In this document: positions 42,469 through 50,733 of the stretch, one piece after another
Layout of the letters: every line of letters starts with the position of its first letter
How positions within the stretch are numbered: the stretch's first letter is position 1
NCBI RefSeq assembly: GCF_019956555.1
Contig: NZ_JAHBDQ010000071.1
Span: forward strand, 124,001-188,000
Length of the DNA: 64,000 bases
From: Pseudomonas sp. A-RE-19
GTDB taxonomy: Bacteria; Pseudomonadota; Gammaproteobacteria; Pseudomonadales; Pseudomonadaceae
Direction of reading: 5' to 3'
Made by a program: the position numbers and the translations under genes
The notes under the pieces: model-generated
What the model saw: only the letters and a program-made list of their open reading frames with translations
Databases searched by the model: none
Told to the model about the DNA's origin: nothing

Positions 42469-45191
42469 CAGACCTCCTGCTTTTTCAGCATGGCCAGGCT
42501 AAGCCCGGTGAACCCGAGAAAGAACCCGAACAGTGCCAGGCATTGCGGCCACAACTGCCGGATATCCAGCGCCTTGGTAAAGGTGCCGACGGCGATGTCG
42601 AGGAAGTAGCCCGCCGGAAACAACATCCCCATGACGGCGGCCGCGCCATCAAGGGACGAGCGCGGCACGATCAAACCGGAAAACTGAATGGTCGGCAGAC
42701 TGGTGATGATCATGGTGCCGAGGATGGCGGCGATCTGGGTTCGGGTGAACGCCGAAATCAACAGACCCATGCTGGTGGTCGCCAACACGTAGAGCAGTCC
42801 GCCGAAGGCCAGGGTCAGTGCGCTGCCCTTGAAGGGCACGCCGAACAGCCAGCGGTTCATGGCCGTCAGGACGGCGAGGTTGATCAGGCTGACGGCCAGA
42901 TACGGCGCTTGTTTGCCTAGCAGGAACTCCAGGCGGGTCAGCGGTGTGGCATAGAAGTTGGTGATCGAACCCAGTTCTTTCTCCCGCACGATGCCCAGCG
43001 CAGTCAGCATGGCCGGGATGAACGCCAGGATCAGCGCCATCACCCCGGGACCGATGGCGTTGACGCTGATGACGTCCTGGTTGTAGCGGAAGCGGGTTTC
43101 CAGTTCGGCCGCTGCTTGCCGGTTTGGCGCTGGGCTGGACTGCTCGGCCAATTGCTCCAGATTGGCCAGGTGCACCGCTTCCACATAGTTGCGGCTGGTT
43201 TCGGCGCGAAACGGCATGCCGCCATCGAGCCAGGCCGCCACCGCGGGTTGGCGACCGGCGAACAGGTCTCGGCCGAACCCTGGCGGGATCTCCAGCGCCA
43301 GTTTGATTTCCGAGCGCTGCAGTCGTCGATGCAACTGCGCCGCATCGCTTATGGGGGGTTGCTCATCGAAGTAGCGGGAGCCGCGGAAGGCCTCCAGATA
43401 AGCCCGGCTTTGCGGGGTCTGGTCCTGGTCGTAGACCGCGAAGGCGAGTTTCTCCACATCCAGGGAAATGCCGTAGCCGAAGATCACCATCATGAGCATC
43501 GCCCCGAGCAGGGCGAAGGCCATGCGCACTTTATCGCGCAGCAGCTCCTTGCCTTCGCGACTCGCCAGTGCCCGCAGCCGTCCAAAACTGAAGCCGTGAT
43601 CTTTCATCGGCGTGGTCGGTGCGATTGTCGCGTCGATGGGCGCTGGCGGCGCCGCCGTTGCGATCGGGCCCTGGGCCTGTTCCAGGCAGGTGACGAATGC
43701 CGCCTCCAGTGTCTGGCCGTTGAACTGCTGTTGCAGGGCTGCCGGGGTGTCGCAGGCCAGTACCTTGCCGGCGTGCATCAGCGAAATGCGGTCGCAGCGC
43801 TGGGCTTCGTTCATGAAATGGGTGGACAGGAAAATCGTCACGCCCTGTTCGCGGGACAGTTCGATCAGCAGTCGCCAGAAATCGTCCCGGGCCGCCGGGT
43901 CGACGCCGGAGGTCGGTTCGTCGAGGATCAGCACTTCCGGGCGATGCAGCACCGCCACCGCCAGGGATAACCGTTGGCGCAGGCCAAGCGGCAGTGCACC
44001 GGATGATTGATGAGCGACGCTGCCCAGGTTGAAGCGCTGGATCAGCTCGTCGATGCGCTGCGCGCTGTCGGCCTTGGGCAAATCGAACAGCCGCGCGTGC
44101 AAGTCCAGGTTCTGCCGCACGCTGAGTTCGCCATACAGCGAGAAGCTCTGGGACATGAAGCCGACGCGTTTGCGGGTGGCCAGATCCTTGGCATTCACCG
44201 GATTGCCCAGCAGCGTGGCGCTGCCTTCGCTGGCCGGGATCAGCCCGGTGAGCACTTTCATGGTGGTGGTTTTGCCGCAGCCGTTGGAGCCCAGAAAGCC
44301 GAAGATCTCGCCGCGACCGATGGCGAAGCTGACCTTGTCCACAGCCGTGAAATCACCGAAGCGCAGGGTCAGGTCATGGGCTTCGATGGCGATGTCGGCA
44401 GTGGCATTGGTTCGAGGAGGGATTACCAGCGGCTGGTTGTCATGGCCAGTGACGCCCTGAAAATGGGTGAAGGCCTCATCGAGCTTGCCGCTGGGGGTAA
44501 CCGCTCCCAAGTCGCGGCTCAAACCGGCGGCAATCAGTTTGCCGCCATCGAGCATCAGGCAGTGCTCGAACTGCTCGGCCTCTTCCATATACGCGGTGGC
44601 GACCAGTAGCGTCAGTTGCGGGCGTTGGCGCCGAACGTCATCAATCAACTCCCAGAAGCGCCGCCGGGACAAGGGATCGACGCCAGTGGTCGGTTCATCG
44701 AGGATCAACAGGTCCGGTTCATGGATCAGCGCACAACAGAGGCCGAGCTTCTGTTTCATTCCGCCCGATAGCTTGCCGGCGGGGCGCTCGGCAAAGCGCA
44801 GTAGATCCGTGGCCAGCAGCAGGCTATGCATGCGCTGATCGCATTCGGCCCCGGACAGCCCGAACAGTGTGGCGAAGAAGTGAATGTTTTCGCGGATCGA
44901 GAGATCAGGGTACAGGTTGCCGCCCAGCCCTTGAGGCATGAACGCGATTCGCGAGTAGAGGCTGTTGCGGTGGCGCCGGTCCTGGATCGAGCCACCGAGC
45001 ACTTCCAGTTGGCCGTCTTGTAACGTCTTCACGCCGGCGATCAATCCCAGCAGGCTGGATTTACCGGCGCCATCCGGACCAATCAACCCGCACCGGGTAC
45101 CGGCGGGCAGGCTGAACGTGATGTCGGTCAGCGCTTGCTGTTGGCCATAACGGTGCTGAAGGCGCGTGGCGTTCAGTGCCAGGCCGGTCAT
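42468..45191 (-). CDS. rbbA: RbbA-type fused ATPase and permease (ABC-ABC-membrane)
   Basis: The 907-residue protein has two ABC ATPase domains and an ABC-2 permease in one chain. ATPase 1 (about 5-230) has Walker A GPDGAGKSS (38-46) and LSGGMKQKLG. ATPase 2 (about 270-480) has GSNGCGKTT and a signature of LPLGLRQRL, which lacks the standard LSGGQ. The membrane part starts near residue 530, with a large periplasmic domain. E. coli RbbA was reported as ribosome-associated, but the context here is an export system. It overlaps the HlyD gene by four bases. Confidence 0.9.
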   Translation of the reverse strand: MTGLALNATRLQHRYGQQQALTDITFSLPAGTRCGLIGPDGAGKSSLLGLIAGVKTLQDGQLEVLGGSIQDRRHRNSLYSRIAFMPQGLGGNLYPDLSIRENIHFFATLFGLSGAECDQRMHSLLLATDLLRFAERPAGKLSGGMKQKLGLCCALIHEPDLLILDEPTTGVDPLSRRRFWELIDDVRRQRPQLTLLVATAYMEEAEQFEHCLMLDGGKLIAAGLSRDLGAVTPSGKLDEAFTHFQGVTGHDNQPLVIPPRTNATADIAIEAHDLTLRFGDFTAVDKVSFAIGRGEIFGFLGSNGCGKTTTMKVLTGLIPASEGSATLLGNPVNAKDLATRKRVGFMSQSFSLYGELSVRQNLDLHARLFDLPKADSAQRIDELIQRFNLGSVAHQSSGALPLGLRQRLSLAVAVLHRPEVLILDEPTSGVDPAARDDFWRLLIELSREQGVTIFLSTHFMNEAQRCDRISLMHAGKVLACDTPAALQQQFNGQTLEAAFVTCLEQAQGPIATAAPPAPIDATIAPTTPMKDHGFSFGRLRALASREGKELLRDKVRMAFALLGAMLMMVIFGYGISLDVEKLAFAVYDQDQTPQSRAYLEAFRGSRYFDEQPPISDAAQLHRRLQRSEIKLALEIPPGFGRDLFAGRQPAVAAWLDGGMPFRAETSRNYVEAVHLANLEQLAEQSSPAPNRQAAAELETRFRYNQDVISVNAIGPGVMALILAFIPAMLTALGIVREKELGSITNFYATPLTRLEFLLGKQAPYLAVSLINLAVLTAMNRWLFGVPFKGSALTLAFGGLLYVLATTSMGLLISAFTRTQIAAILGTMIITSLPTIQFSGLIVPRSSLDGAAAVMGMLFPAGYFLDIAVGTFTKALDIRQLWPQCLALFGFFLGFTGLSLAMLKKQEV

Positions 45192-46153
45192 TGAAGATTG
45201 GCCGGCCAGTCAATGGGAGCGGTGCGCACGTAGCCATTACCGGGCATCCCCGGTTTGGCCTGGGGCACGGCGCTGGGTTGGGTCAGGCGTAGCTTGACCC
45301 GAAACACCAGTTTCTGACGCTCGTCGCGGGTTTCGACTTCTTTGGGCGTGAATTGCGATTTGGCCGCCACGAAACTGATTTTCGCCGGCAACGGCTGGCC
45401 GGGCAGGGCGTCCAGCAAAATCCGCGCGTCATCGCCGACCGCCAGGCGTCCGGCCACGGATGCCGCTAGATAGAGGTTCATGTACTGGTCGTTCGGGTCG
45501 ATCAGCAGCAATACCCGTCCACCGGCGCCGAGCACTTCACCGGGTTCGGCCATGCGAAGCTGAATCACTCCGTCGATGGGGGCCCGCAAGCTGCTGTCGT
45601 CAATTTCGCTGGTTAACTGAGCGACTTGTGCCTGTGCCGCGCCAATGGCTGCGCCAACGGCGGACTCCTGCGCGCGGGCCGCGGTAACGGCTGCGTTGCC
45701 GGTGTCGAAGCGTGACTGCTGCTGGTCGATGATCTGGCCACTGGCGAACCCGCGCTTGAACAATTCCTGGGAGCGTTTGAGTTCTTGATGGGCAAGCAAC
45801 TGCTCGCTCTGGCGCAGTTGCACATTGGCCTGGGCGGCGGAGAGGTTTTCCCGGGCGCGTATCACTTCGGCTTCGGCCTGGTGGCGCTGGGCTTCGAGGG
45901 TGCGGGTGTCCATGCGGGCCAGCAGTTGGCCTTTGGTCACCTTGTCGCCTTCGTCCACCAGTACTTCAGCCAGCCGGCCGGGTGTCTTGCTGGCGATCTG
46001 CACTTCAGTGGCTTCAAGCCGGCCATTACCGACATACAATCCTGCAGGCAGTCGGTTAAGCGTCGACTTCCAGTAACCAAATCCCCCAGCGGCCAGTAGC
46101 AAAGCCCCCAGTAGAAAAACGAAAAAAAGCGAGGAACGGCTGTGCGTCGACAT
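45188..46153 (-). CDS. HlyD-family periplasmic adaptor of the ABC exporter
   Basis: A 321-residue membrane-fusion protein: one N-terminal membrane segment (about 9-27), a lipoyl-like domain (EATEVQIASKTPGRLAEVLVDEGDKVTKGQLLARMD), a coiled coil (about 85-180) and a beta-barrel. It is the YhiI/YbhG type, first gene of the HlyD-RbbA-YhhJ operon. CAGGATG lies before the ATG. The natural substrate is unknown. Confidence 0.9.
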   Translation of the reverse strand: MSTHSRSSLFFVFLLGALLLAAGGFGYWKSTLNRLPAGLYVGNGRLEATEVQIASKTPGRLAEVLVDEGDKVTKGQLLARMDTRTLEAQRHQAEAEVIRARENLSAAQANVQLRQSEQLLAHQELKRSQELFKRGFASGQIIDQQQSRFDTGNAAVTAARAQESAVGAAIGAAQAQVAQLTSEIDDSSLRAPIDGVIQLRMAEPGEVLGAGGRVLLLIDPNDQYMNLYLAASVAGRLAVGDDARILLDALPGQPLPAKISFVAAKSQFTPKEVETRDERQKLVFRVKLRLTQPSAVPQAKPGMPGNGYVRTAPIDWPANLQ

Positions 46154-46233
46154 GTCGGCATCCTGCGTCTGTAGCGTCGTAGTCTGACAGGCAAGCGCCT
46201 GGGCGACTTGATGTCAGTCAACTGAGGGTCAAG

Positions 46234-46251
46234 CCTGACCGATCGGTAAGG
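46234..46251. promoter_or_regulatory. Candidate TetR-family operator of the exporter operon
   Basis: CCTGACCGATCGGTAAGG is symmetric at all but one pair of positions, with a perfect core ACCGATCGGT. It lies about 85 bases upstream of the HlyD start. Operators of this shape are typical for TetR/AcrR regulators; no tetR-like gene is in the window. Confidence 0.55.
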
Positions 46252-46282
46252 TAAACCAGAGTGACGGGCGGTTCTGCTTTAT

Positions 46283-46732
46283 TTAGCGCAGACCAAGCAC
46301 CGCAGCCCATTGCTCGGCTGTCACCGGCATCACCGACAGTCGCGAACCTTTCTGTACCAGTGGCATCTGCGCCAGCGCCGCTTGCTGCTTCAGATAGTCC
46401 AGCTTCAGAACGTTGGAAAACGTTTTGACGTGAGCCACATCGATCGCGCTCCAGGCGTTTTTCTCCTGGGTGGCTTTCGGGTCGAAGTAATGACTCTCCG
46501 GCTCCAGTGCCGTCGGGTCCGGGTACGCCGCCTCGACAATCTTGCCGATCCCGGCAATCCCTGGCTCAGGGCAGCTGGAATGGTAGAAAAAGAACTCATC
46601 CCCCACCGCCATGGTTCGCAGAAAATTCCGCGCCTGATAGTTACGAACCCCGTCCCAGCGCGCTCGGCCAAGCTTCTCCAGATCTTGGATCGAGAACTCG
46701 TCCGGCTCGGATTTCATCAGCCAATAGGCCAT
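46283..46732 (-). CDS. EVE-domain protein
   Basis: A 149-residue protein consisting of one EVE domain (MAYWLMKSEPDEFS, WDGVRNYQARNFLR, GDEFFFYHSSC). EVE domains belong to the PUA-like fold and bind modified bases in DNA or RNA; the family includes human thymocyte nuclear protein 1. The ATG at 46732 has CAAGGAG upstream; a longer ORF upstream is not needed. In bacteria these genes are often single, and here it stands upstream of the export operon. Confidence 0.9.
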   Translation of the reverse strand: MAYWLMKSEPDEFSIQDLEKLGRARWDGVRNYQARNFLRTMAVGDEFFFYHSSCPEPGIAGIGKIVEAAYPDPTALEPESHYFDPKATQEKNAWSAIDVAHVKTFSNVLKLDYLKQQAALAQMPLVQKGSRLSVMPVTAEQWAAVLGLR

Positions 46733-46784
46733 GTTTTTTGCTCCTTGCGAGGTAGTGGCAAACTTGTCGGGCAATTTTATGACA

Positions 46785-46799
46785 AACCGACAGTCGGTT
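46785..46799. promoter_or_regulatory. Perfect palindrome AACCGAC-A-GTCGGTT
   Basis: A 15-base perfect inverted repeat lies about 50 bases upstream of the EVE start and 134 bases before the 49-residue gene. The shape again suggests a TetR- or similar dimeric repressor site. Confidence 0.45.
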
Positions 46800-46932
46800 G
46801 ACGCCAGCGTTTGCGTGTCGGTTCACGTTGTCGCAAAATGCCGGCCTTCCAAGCTTGACGCTGCTGCACGGCCTACACCTAAACGGAAACCGCTGCTGTC
46901 ATCGTGTTGATGTGCCTTGAGGGGGGCAATCG

Positions 46933-47082
46933 ATGAAACGCAAACCGGATTTACTATGGATATTGGTTATTTTGTTCGGTTTGGGCGTCGTGACCACCGG
47001 CTATGCCCAAAGCCTGTGGGCCAACAAAACCGATGCGCCCATCGAGATTGCGCAGCAACAGCCGCCGGCTTTCAAACGCTGA
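46933..47082 (+). CDS. 49-residue single-pass membrane peptide
   Basis: A short ORF with an excellent ribosome site (GAGGGGGG, nine bases before the ATG). The product has a basic start (MKRKPD), one hydrophobic segment (about residues 7-24), then a short polar tail rich in Gln and Pro. The segment could be a membrane anchor or an uncleaved signal (GYA follows it). It lies between the EVE gene and the convergent cyclo-ligase gene. Function unknown; the good ribosome site and Pseudomonas-like codons make it a likely gene. Confidence 0.65.
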   Translation: MKRKPDLLWILVILFGLGVVTTGYAQSLWANKTDAPIEIAQQQPPAFKR

Positions 47083-47117
47083 ACCTGTCTTTTGGACGCC
47101 GCTGACTTCAGTGGCGT

Positions 47118-47723
47118 CTAGTCCGCGAAATACCACGCCTTGTCCGTGACCGTTCCCTGCAGCGGCACATCCCAGCTCGCCTGAGCCAACCGTTGAACCT
47201 TCTGACATTCGTGGGCCAGGCCCAGCAGCGTCGGCTTGCGCCAGTTTTTGCGGCGCGCCAGGTACGCCAGGCTCCGATCGTAGAAACCACCGCCCATTCC
47301 CAGGCGTCCGCCGACATCGTCAAACCCCACCAGCGGCAGCAACACCAGGTCCAGCGCCCAGACCTTGCGTTGTAGGGCGATGTTGTGTCGTGGTTCGGGG
47401 ATACGGAAGCGGTTGGGTTTGAGCTTTTCGCCGGGGCGAACCCGCTGGAATACCATTTTGGTGCGCGGCCAGGCACTGAGCACCGGCAGATACGTCGCCT
47501 TGCCCCGACGTTGTGCGGCACGCATCAGCAGGCGCGGATCGATTTCACCGTCCATGGGCAGGTACAGAGAGATGTGTTTTGCGCGGCGGAACAGCGGGTG
47601 TTGGGCCAATTGCTTATACAGCCCGCGAGCGGCCTGGCGCTGCTGACTGGGTGTCAGTGCGCGGCGGGCCTTGCGCAGCATGCGTCGAAGTTGCGGGCGG
47701 GGCAGCAGCGCAGGTTCGGTCAT
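47118..47723 (-). CDS. fau: 5-Formyltetrahydrofolate cyclo-ligase
   Basis: The 201-residue enzyme converts 5-formyltetrahydrofolate to 5,10-methenyltetrahydrofolate with ATP. The family motif GGRLGMGGGFYDRSLA is present, and the N-terminal LRRMLRKARRAL helix and SLYLPMDGEIDP strand fit the fold. The ATG at 47723 is chosen; the 25 codons before it run into the terminator of the 6S RNA. 6S RNA directly upstream on the same strand is the conserved ssrS-ygfA arrangement. Confidence 0.92.
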   Translation of the reverse strand: MTEPALLPRPQLRRMLRKARRALTPSQQRQAARGLYKQLAQHPLFRRAKHISLYLPMDGEIDPRLLMRAAQRRGKATYLPVLSAWPRTKMVFQRVRPGEKLKPNRFRIPEPRHNIALQRKVWALDLVLLPLVGFDDVGGRLGMGGGFYDRSLAYLARRKNWRKPTLLGLAHECQKVQRLAQASWDVPLQGTVTDKAWYFAD

Positions 47724-47764
47724 GGATTCAGGCTTCGACAGTGCGAGTACTGAAAGCGTACCCG

Positions 47765-47801
47765 TAAAAAAGCCGATGCCGGTATTAAAAACCGGCATCG
47801 G
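47765..47801 (-). terminator. Intrinsic terminator after 6S RNA
   Basis: On the minus strand, CCGATGCCGG, a nine-base loop and CCGGCATCGG are followed by TTTTTT. It sits between 6S RNA and the cyclo-ligase gene. Confidence 0.8.
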
Positions 47802-47809
47802 ACTGAAAT

Positions 47810-47988
47810 CAGGCTCCCCGGATGAACCGCTGTCGACTTAGCCCTTGAACCCGAAAGTTCAAGGTGGAAGATGCAGTAGGCTTTAAGGCTTTCCGTCTAG
47901 CGGACATGCACACCAGCCCAACGTGCAACCTCCAGGGTAGTGCGAATCGGCTCAGGGACGTCGTCAACTGGCAAGCACCCCAGGGAGT
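47810..47988 (-). ncRNA. ssrS: 6S RNA
   Basis: 6S RNA binds sigma-70 polymerase and shifts promoter use in stationary phase. The minus-strand sequence contains the conserved blocks GTCCCTGAGCCGAT, GAAAGCCTTAAAG and CACCTTGAAC-TTTC-GGGTTCAAGGG, in the same order as E. coli 6S RNA. The two ends (CACTCCC and GGGGAG) can pair as the closing stem. The location between zapA and the cyclo-ligase gene is the conserved one. The 5' end is inferred from the -10 element, and the 3' end is approximate. Confidence 0.88.
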
Positions 47989-47994
47989 GATGCG

Positions 47995-48023
47995 AGTATA
48001 CCCCAAGCGGTCACGCGAATCAG
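47995..48023 (-). promoter_or_regulatory. Promoter of 6S RNA
   Basis: Minus-strand CTGATT (48023-48018), 17-base spacer, TATACT (48000-47995). The -35 overlaps the zapA stop codon. Confidence 0.5.
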
Positions 48024-48337
48024 CCCTTGGTGACGTCCGGATCGGTGGCGAGTACCAGATCGACGCGGTCCAGCAGGTCGCGAACCTGCTCTCGGGTCGA
48101 GCCGCTGGCCTGTACATCCGGGCGTTCTTCCTTGTGCAGAAGATCGTGCGTGATGTTCAGGGCGGCCATCACGGCGATGCGGTCGGCGCCGATGACTTTG
48201 CCGCTGCTGCGGATTTCGCGCATCTTGCCGTCCAGATAACGAGCCGCGCTGATCAGGTTACTGCGCTCTTCCTGGGGGCAGATGATCGAATATTCTTTGT
48301 CGAGGATCTGCACGGTAACGCTATTGCTTGAACTCAT
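48020..48337 (-). CDS. zapA: Cell-division protein ZapA
   Basis: A 105-residue FtsZ-ring associated protein: beta-strand start VTVQILDKEYSIICP, the globular SNLISAARYLDGKMREIR and a C-terminal coiled coil with ALNITHDLL. It bundles FtsZ filaments. It is translated after the ZapB-like gene with a four-base overlap (ATGA), and 6S RNA follows directly downstream. Confidence 0.93.
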   Translation of the reverse strand: MSSSNSVTVQILDKEYSIICPQEERSNLISAARYLDGKMREIRSSGKVIGADRIAVMAALNITHDLLHKEERPDVQASGSTREQVRDLLDRVDLVLATDPDVTKG

Positions 48338-48543
48338 GAGTCTTGCTCCAGGGCCTTGAGGCGCGAAATCATCGATTCGACCTTACGCCGGGCGATTTCA
48401 TTTTTTTCAATGAGGTGCGCGCGTTCCTCGCGCCAGGTCTTTTCCTGAGCTAATAGGAGTCCGTTTTGACTCTTTAGTTGCTCGACTCGAGTAATTAGCA
48501 GTTCGAGTCTGGCCATCAGCGCTTGCAGGTCGGTGTCTTCCAT
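48334..48543 (-). CDS. TIGR02449 family coiled-coil protein, ZapB-like
   Basis: A 69-residue protein that is almost entirely one coiled coil (LQALMARLELLITRVEQL ... HLIEKNEIARRKVESMISRLKALEQ). Such short genes stand upstream of zapA in Pseudomonas; size and shape recall ZapB, which binds ZapA in E. coli. The ATG at 48543 is used, with a GTG three codons upstream as alternative; neither has a strong ribosome site. The promoter region is occupied by the palindromic element at 48575-48714. Confidence 0.85.
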   Translation of the reverse strand: MEDTDLQALMARLELLITRVEQLKSQNGLLLAQEKTWREERAHLIEKNEIARRKVESMISRLKALEQDS

Positions 48544-48574
48544 TGTGTCCACTGGTTGTGTCTGATGGGTGGCA

Positions 48575-48714
48575 GGCTCTGTACAAAACTGCCTGCGCGT
48601 CGATCATGCTGCGTTAAAAACAGGCTCGCAATGCTCATGTAGGGCCCTACACTCCGCTTGCTCGCCTGTTTTTGCCTTGCCTGATCGCCGCTCGGCGAGT
48701 TTTCGTACAGGCCT
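48575..48714. mobile_element. MITE-like palindromic element
   Basis: About 140 bases form an imperfect inverted repeat centred on TAGGGCCCTA (48640-48649). The outer ends read GGCTCTGTACAAAACT and, inverted, GGCCTGTACGAAAACT; both arms share CGATCA and AAAAACAGGC. It contains no ORF of its own. This is what a miniature inverted-repeat transposable element or a stem-loop relic of an insertion sequence looks like. No clear target-site duplication is seen. Confidence 0.65.
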
Positions 48715-48810
48715 GGCTGGCGGACAGCCTTTAATAGTCTTGGCGAGTCTGTCGATGTAGGATACAAGGCCTTCATTCTAGACATAGCGCCGTCTGGCGC
48801 CTAGCTGCCC

Positions 48811-49371
48811 ATGACCATTCAGAATTCCCCGTACAAAGCCTTCGCCACGCTGCTGACTTCCAGCGGCCATAACGTCTCGCCTGCCGAACTGCATGGCCTG
48901 CTGCTCGGCCGCAGTTGCGCCGGTGCCGGCTTCGATGCCGAAGGTTGGCTGGTTGATGCCGCCGAGTTGCTTGAAGGCGAGCCGCAAGACAACGTTCGCA
49001 ATGCTTTGATCGGCCTGCAAGAGATGGTCAAGGGTGAGCTCACCGGCGACGACGTGACAGTCGTTCTGCTGCTACCGACCGATGACGAGCCACTGGCTGA
49101 CCGTGCCGCTGCACTGGGCCAATGGTGCCAGGGCTTTCTCAGCGGGTTCGGCCTGAACTGCCGTGATAGCAGCATGCTGAGCACCGAGGCCACTGAAGTA
49201 TTGCAGGATCTGGCCGCCATCTCCCAGGTACAAGACGCCCTGGAAGAGTCCGACGACGGCGAAAGCGATTACATGGAGGTCATGGAGTACCTGCGCGTCG
49301 CACCGCTGCTGCTGTTCTCCGAAACCAAAAAAGCGGACGTGCCGCCAGCCGCCAAACCGTCGTTGCATTAA
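48811..49371 (+). CDS. YgfB/YecA family protein (UPF0149)
   Basis: A 186-residue acidic, helical protein of the UPF0149 family (SGHNVSPAELHGLLLGRSCAGAG at the start, WCQGFLSGFGL in the middle, EVMEYLRVAPLLLF at the end). E. coli YgfB has the same place upstream of pepP-ubiH. In P. aeruginosa the homologue (PA5225) was linked to beta-lactam resistance through repression of ampDh3. It heads the pepP-ubiH-ubiI gene run. Confidence 0.88.
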   Translation: MTIQNSPYKAFATLLTSSGHNVSPAELHGLLLGRSCAGAGFDAEGWLVDAAELLEGEPQDNVRNALIGLQEMVKGELTGDDVTVVLLLPTDDEPLADRAAALGQWCQGFLSGFGLNCRDSSMLSTEATEVLQDLAAISQVQDALEESDDGESDYMEVMEYLRVAPLLLFSETKKADVPPAAKPSLH

Positions 49372-49398
49372 TCGCGTGCCAGGGAAAGCCATCTGCCC

Positions 49399-50733
49399 AT
49401 GATTCATATCCCGAAATCGGAATACAGCCGTCGCCGCAAGGCCCTGATGGCGCAGATGGAACCCAACAGCATCGCCATCCTGCCCGCCGCCGCGGTGGCC
49501 ATCCGCAACCGCGATGTCGAGCACGTCTACCGTCAGGACAGCGACTTCCAGTACCTCAGCGGTTTCCCCGAGCCTCAAGCCGTCATCGTTTTGATGCCCG
49601 GCCGTGAGCATGGCGAATACGTGCTGTTTTGCCGGGAACGCAATGCCGAGCGGGAACTGTGGGACGGCCTGCGCGCCGGCCAGGAAGGCGCGATCCGCGA
49701 CTTTGGCGCCGACGACGCCTTCCCCATCACCGACATCGACGACATTCTGCCGGGCCTGATCGAAGGTCGCGACCGGGTGTATTCGGCCATGGGCAGCAAC
49801 CCCGAATTTGACCGGCACCTGATGGACTGGATCAACGTGATCCGCTCTAAAGCGCACCTCGGCGCCCAGCCGCCGAACGAATTCGTTGCCCTGGATCATC
49901 TGCTTCACGACATGCGCCTGTATAAATCGGCGGCAGAAGTGAAAGTGATGCGCGAAGCCGCACGGATTTCTTCCCAGGCCCATATTCGTGCGATGCAGGC
50001 CAGCCGTGCCGGTTTGCATGAATTCAGCCTCGAAGCCGAGATCGATTATGAATTCCGCAAGGGCGGGGCGAAGATGCCGGCGTATGGCTCGATCGTCGCC
50101 TCGGGGCGCAACAGCTGCATCCTGCATTACCAGCAGAATGACGCGGTGCTCAAGGACGGCGATCTGGTGCTGATCGACGCCGGTTGCGAGATCGACTGCT
50201 ACGCCAGCGACATCACCCGCACCTGGCCGGTCAACGGCAAGTATTCACCGGAGCAGAAGGCGATCTACGAGTTGGTGCTGGCTTCCCAGGAAGCGGCGTT
50301 TGCCGAAATCGCCCCAGACAAACATTGGAATCAGGCACACGAAGCCACGGTCCGGGTCATTACCTCCGGGCTGGTGAAGTTGGGCCTGTTGCAGGGCGAC
50401 GTCGACGAGTTGATTGCCAGTGAAGCCTATAAAGCGTTTTACATGCACCGCGCCGGCCACTGGCTGGGCATGGATGTGCACGACGTCGGCGAGTACAAGG
50501 TCGGCGGCGAATGGCGCGTGCTGGAAGTTGGCATGGCGTTGACCGTGGAACCGGGTATTTACATTGCTCCGGACAACCAGAGTGTGGCGAAGAAATGGCG
50601 CGGCATTGGCGTGCGCATTGAGGACGATGTGGTGGTCACCAAAACCGGTTGTGAAATCCTGACTAACGGCGTGCCGAAAACGGTCGCCGAGATCGAAGCC
50701 TTGATGGCCGCCGCACGGACACAAGCGGCATGA
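49399..50733 (+). CDS. pepP: Xaa-Pro aminopeptidase P
   Basis: A 444-residue manganese peptidase that removes N-terminal residues before proline. Metal ligands lie in LIDAGCEIDCYASDITRTWP (two Asp), HRAGHWLGMDVHD (His), LTVEPGIYIAP (Glu) and IRIEDDVVVT (Glu). The pita-bread fold and N-terminal domain are complete. It overlaps ubiH by four bases (ATGA). Confidence 0.95.
   Translation: MIHIPKSEYSRRRKALMAQMEPNSIAILPAAAVAIRNRDVEHVYRQDSDFQYLSGFPEPQAVIVLMPGREHGEYVLFCRERNAERELWDGLRAGQEGAIRDFGADDAFPITDIDDILPGLIEGRDRVYSAMGSNPEFDRHLMDWINVIRSKAHLGAQPPNEFVALDHLLHDMRLYKSAAEVKVMREAARISSQAHIRAMQASRAGLHEFSLEAEIDYEFRKGGAKMPAYGSIVASGRNSCILHYQQNDAVLKDGDLVLIDAGCEIDCYASDITRTWPVNGKYSPEQKAIYELVLASQEAAFAEIAPDKHWNQAHEATVRVITSGLVKLGLLQGDVDELIASEAYKAFYMHRAGHWLGMDVHDVGEYKVGGEWRVLEVGMALTVEPGIYIAPDNQSVAKKWRGIGVRIEDDVVVTKTGCEILTNGVPKTVAEIEALMAAARTQAA

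Noticed and set aside
47864..48331. 155-codon plus-strand ORF across the 6S RNA and zapA
   Set aside because: It runs antisense to 6S RNA and zapA, both of which have clear conserved features.
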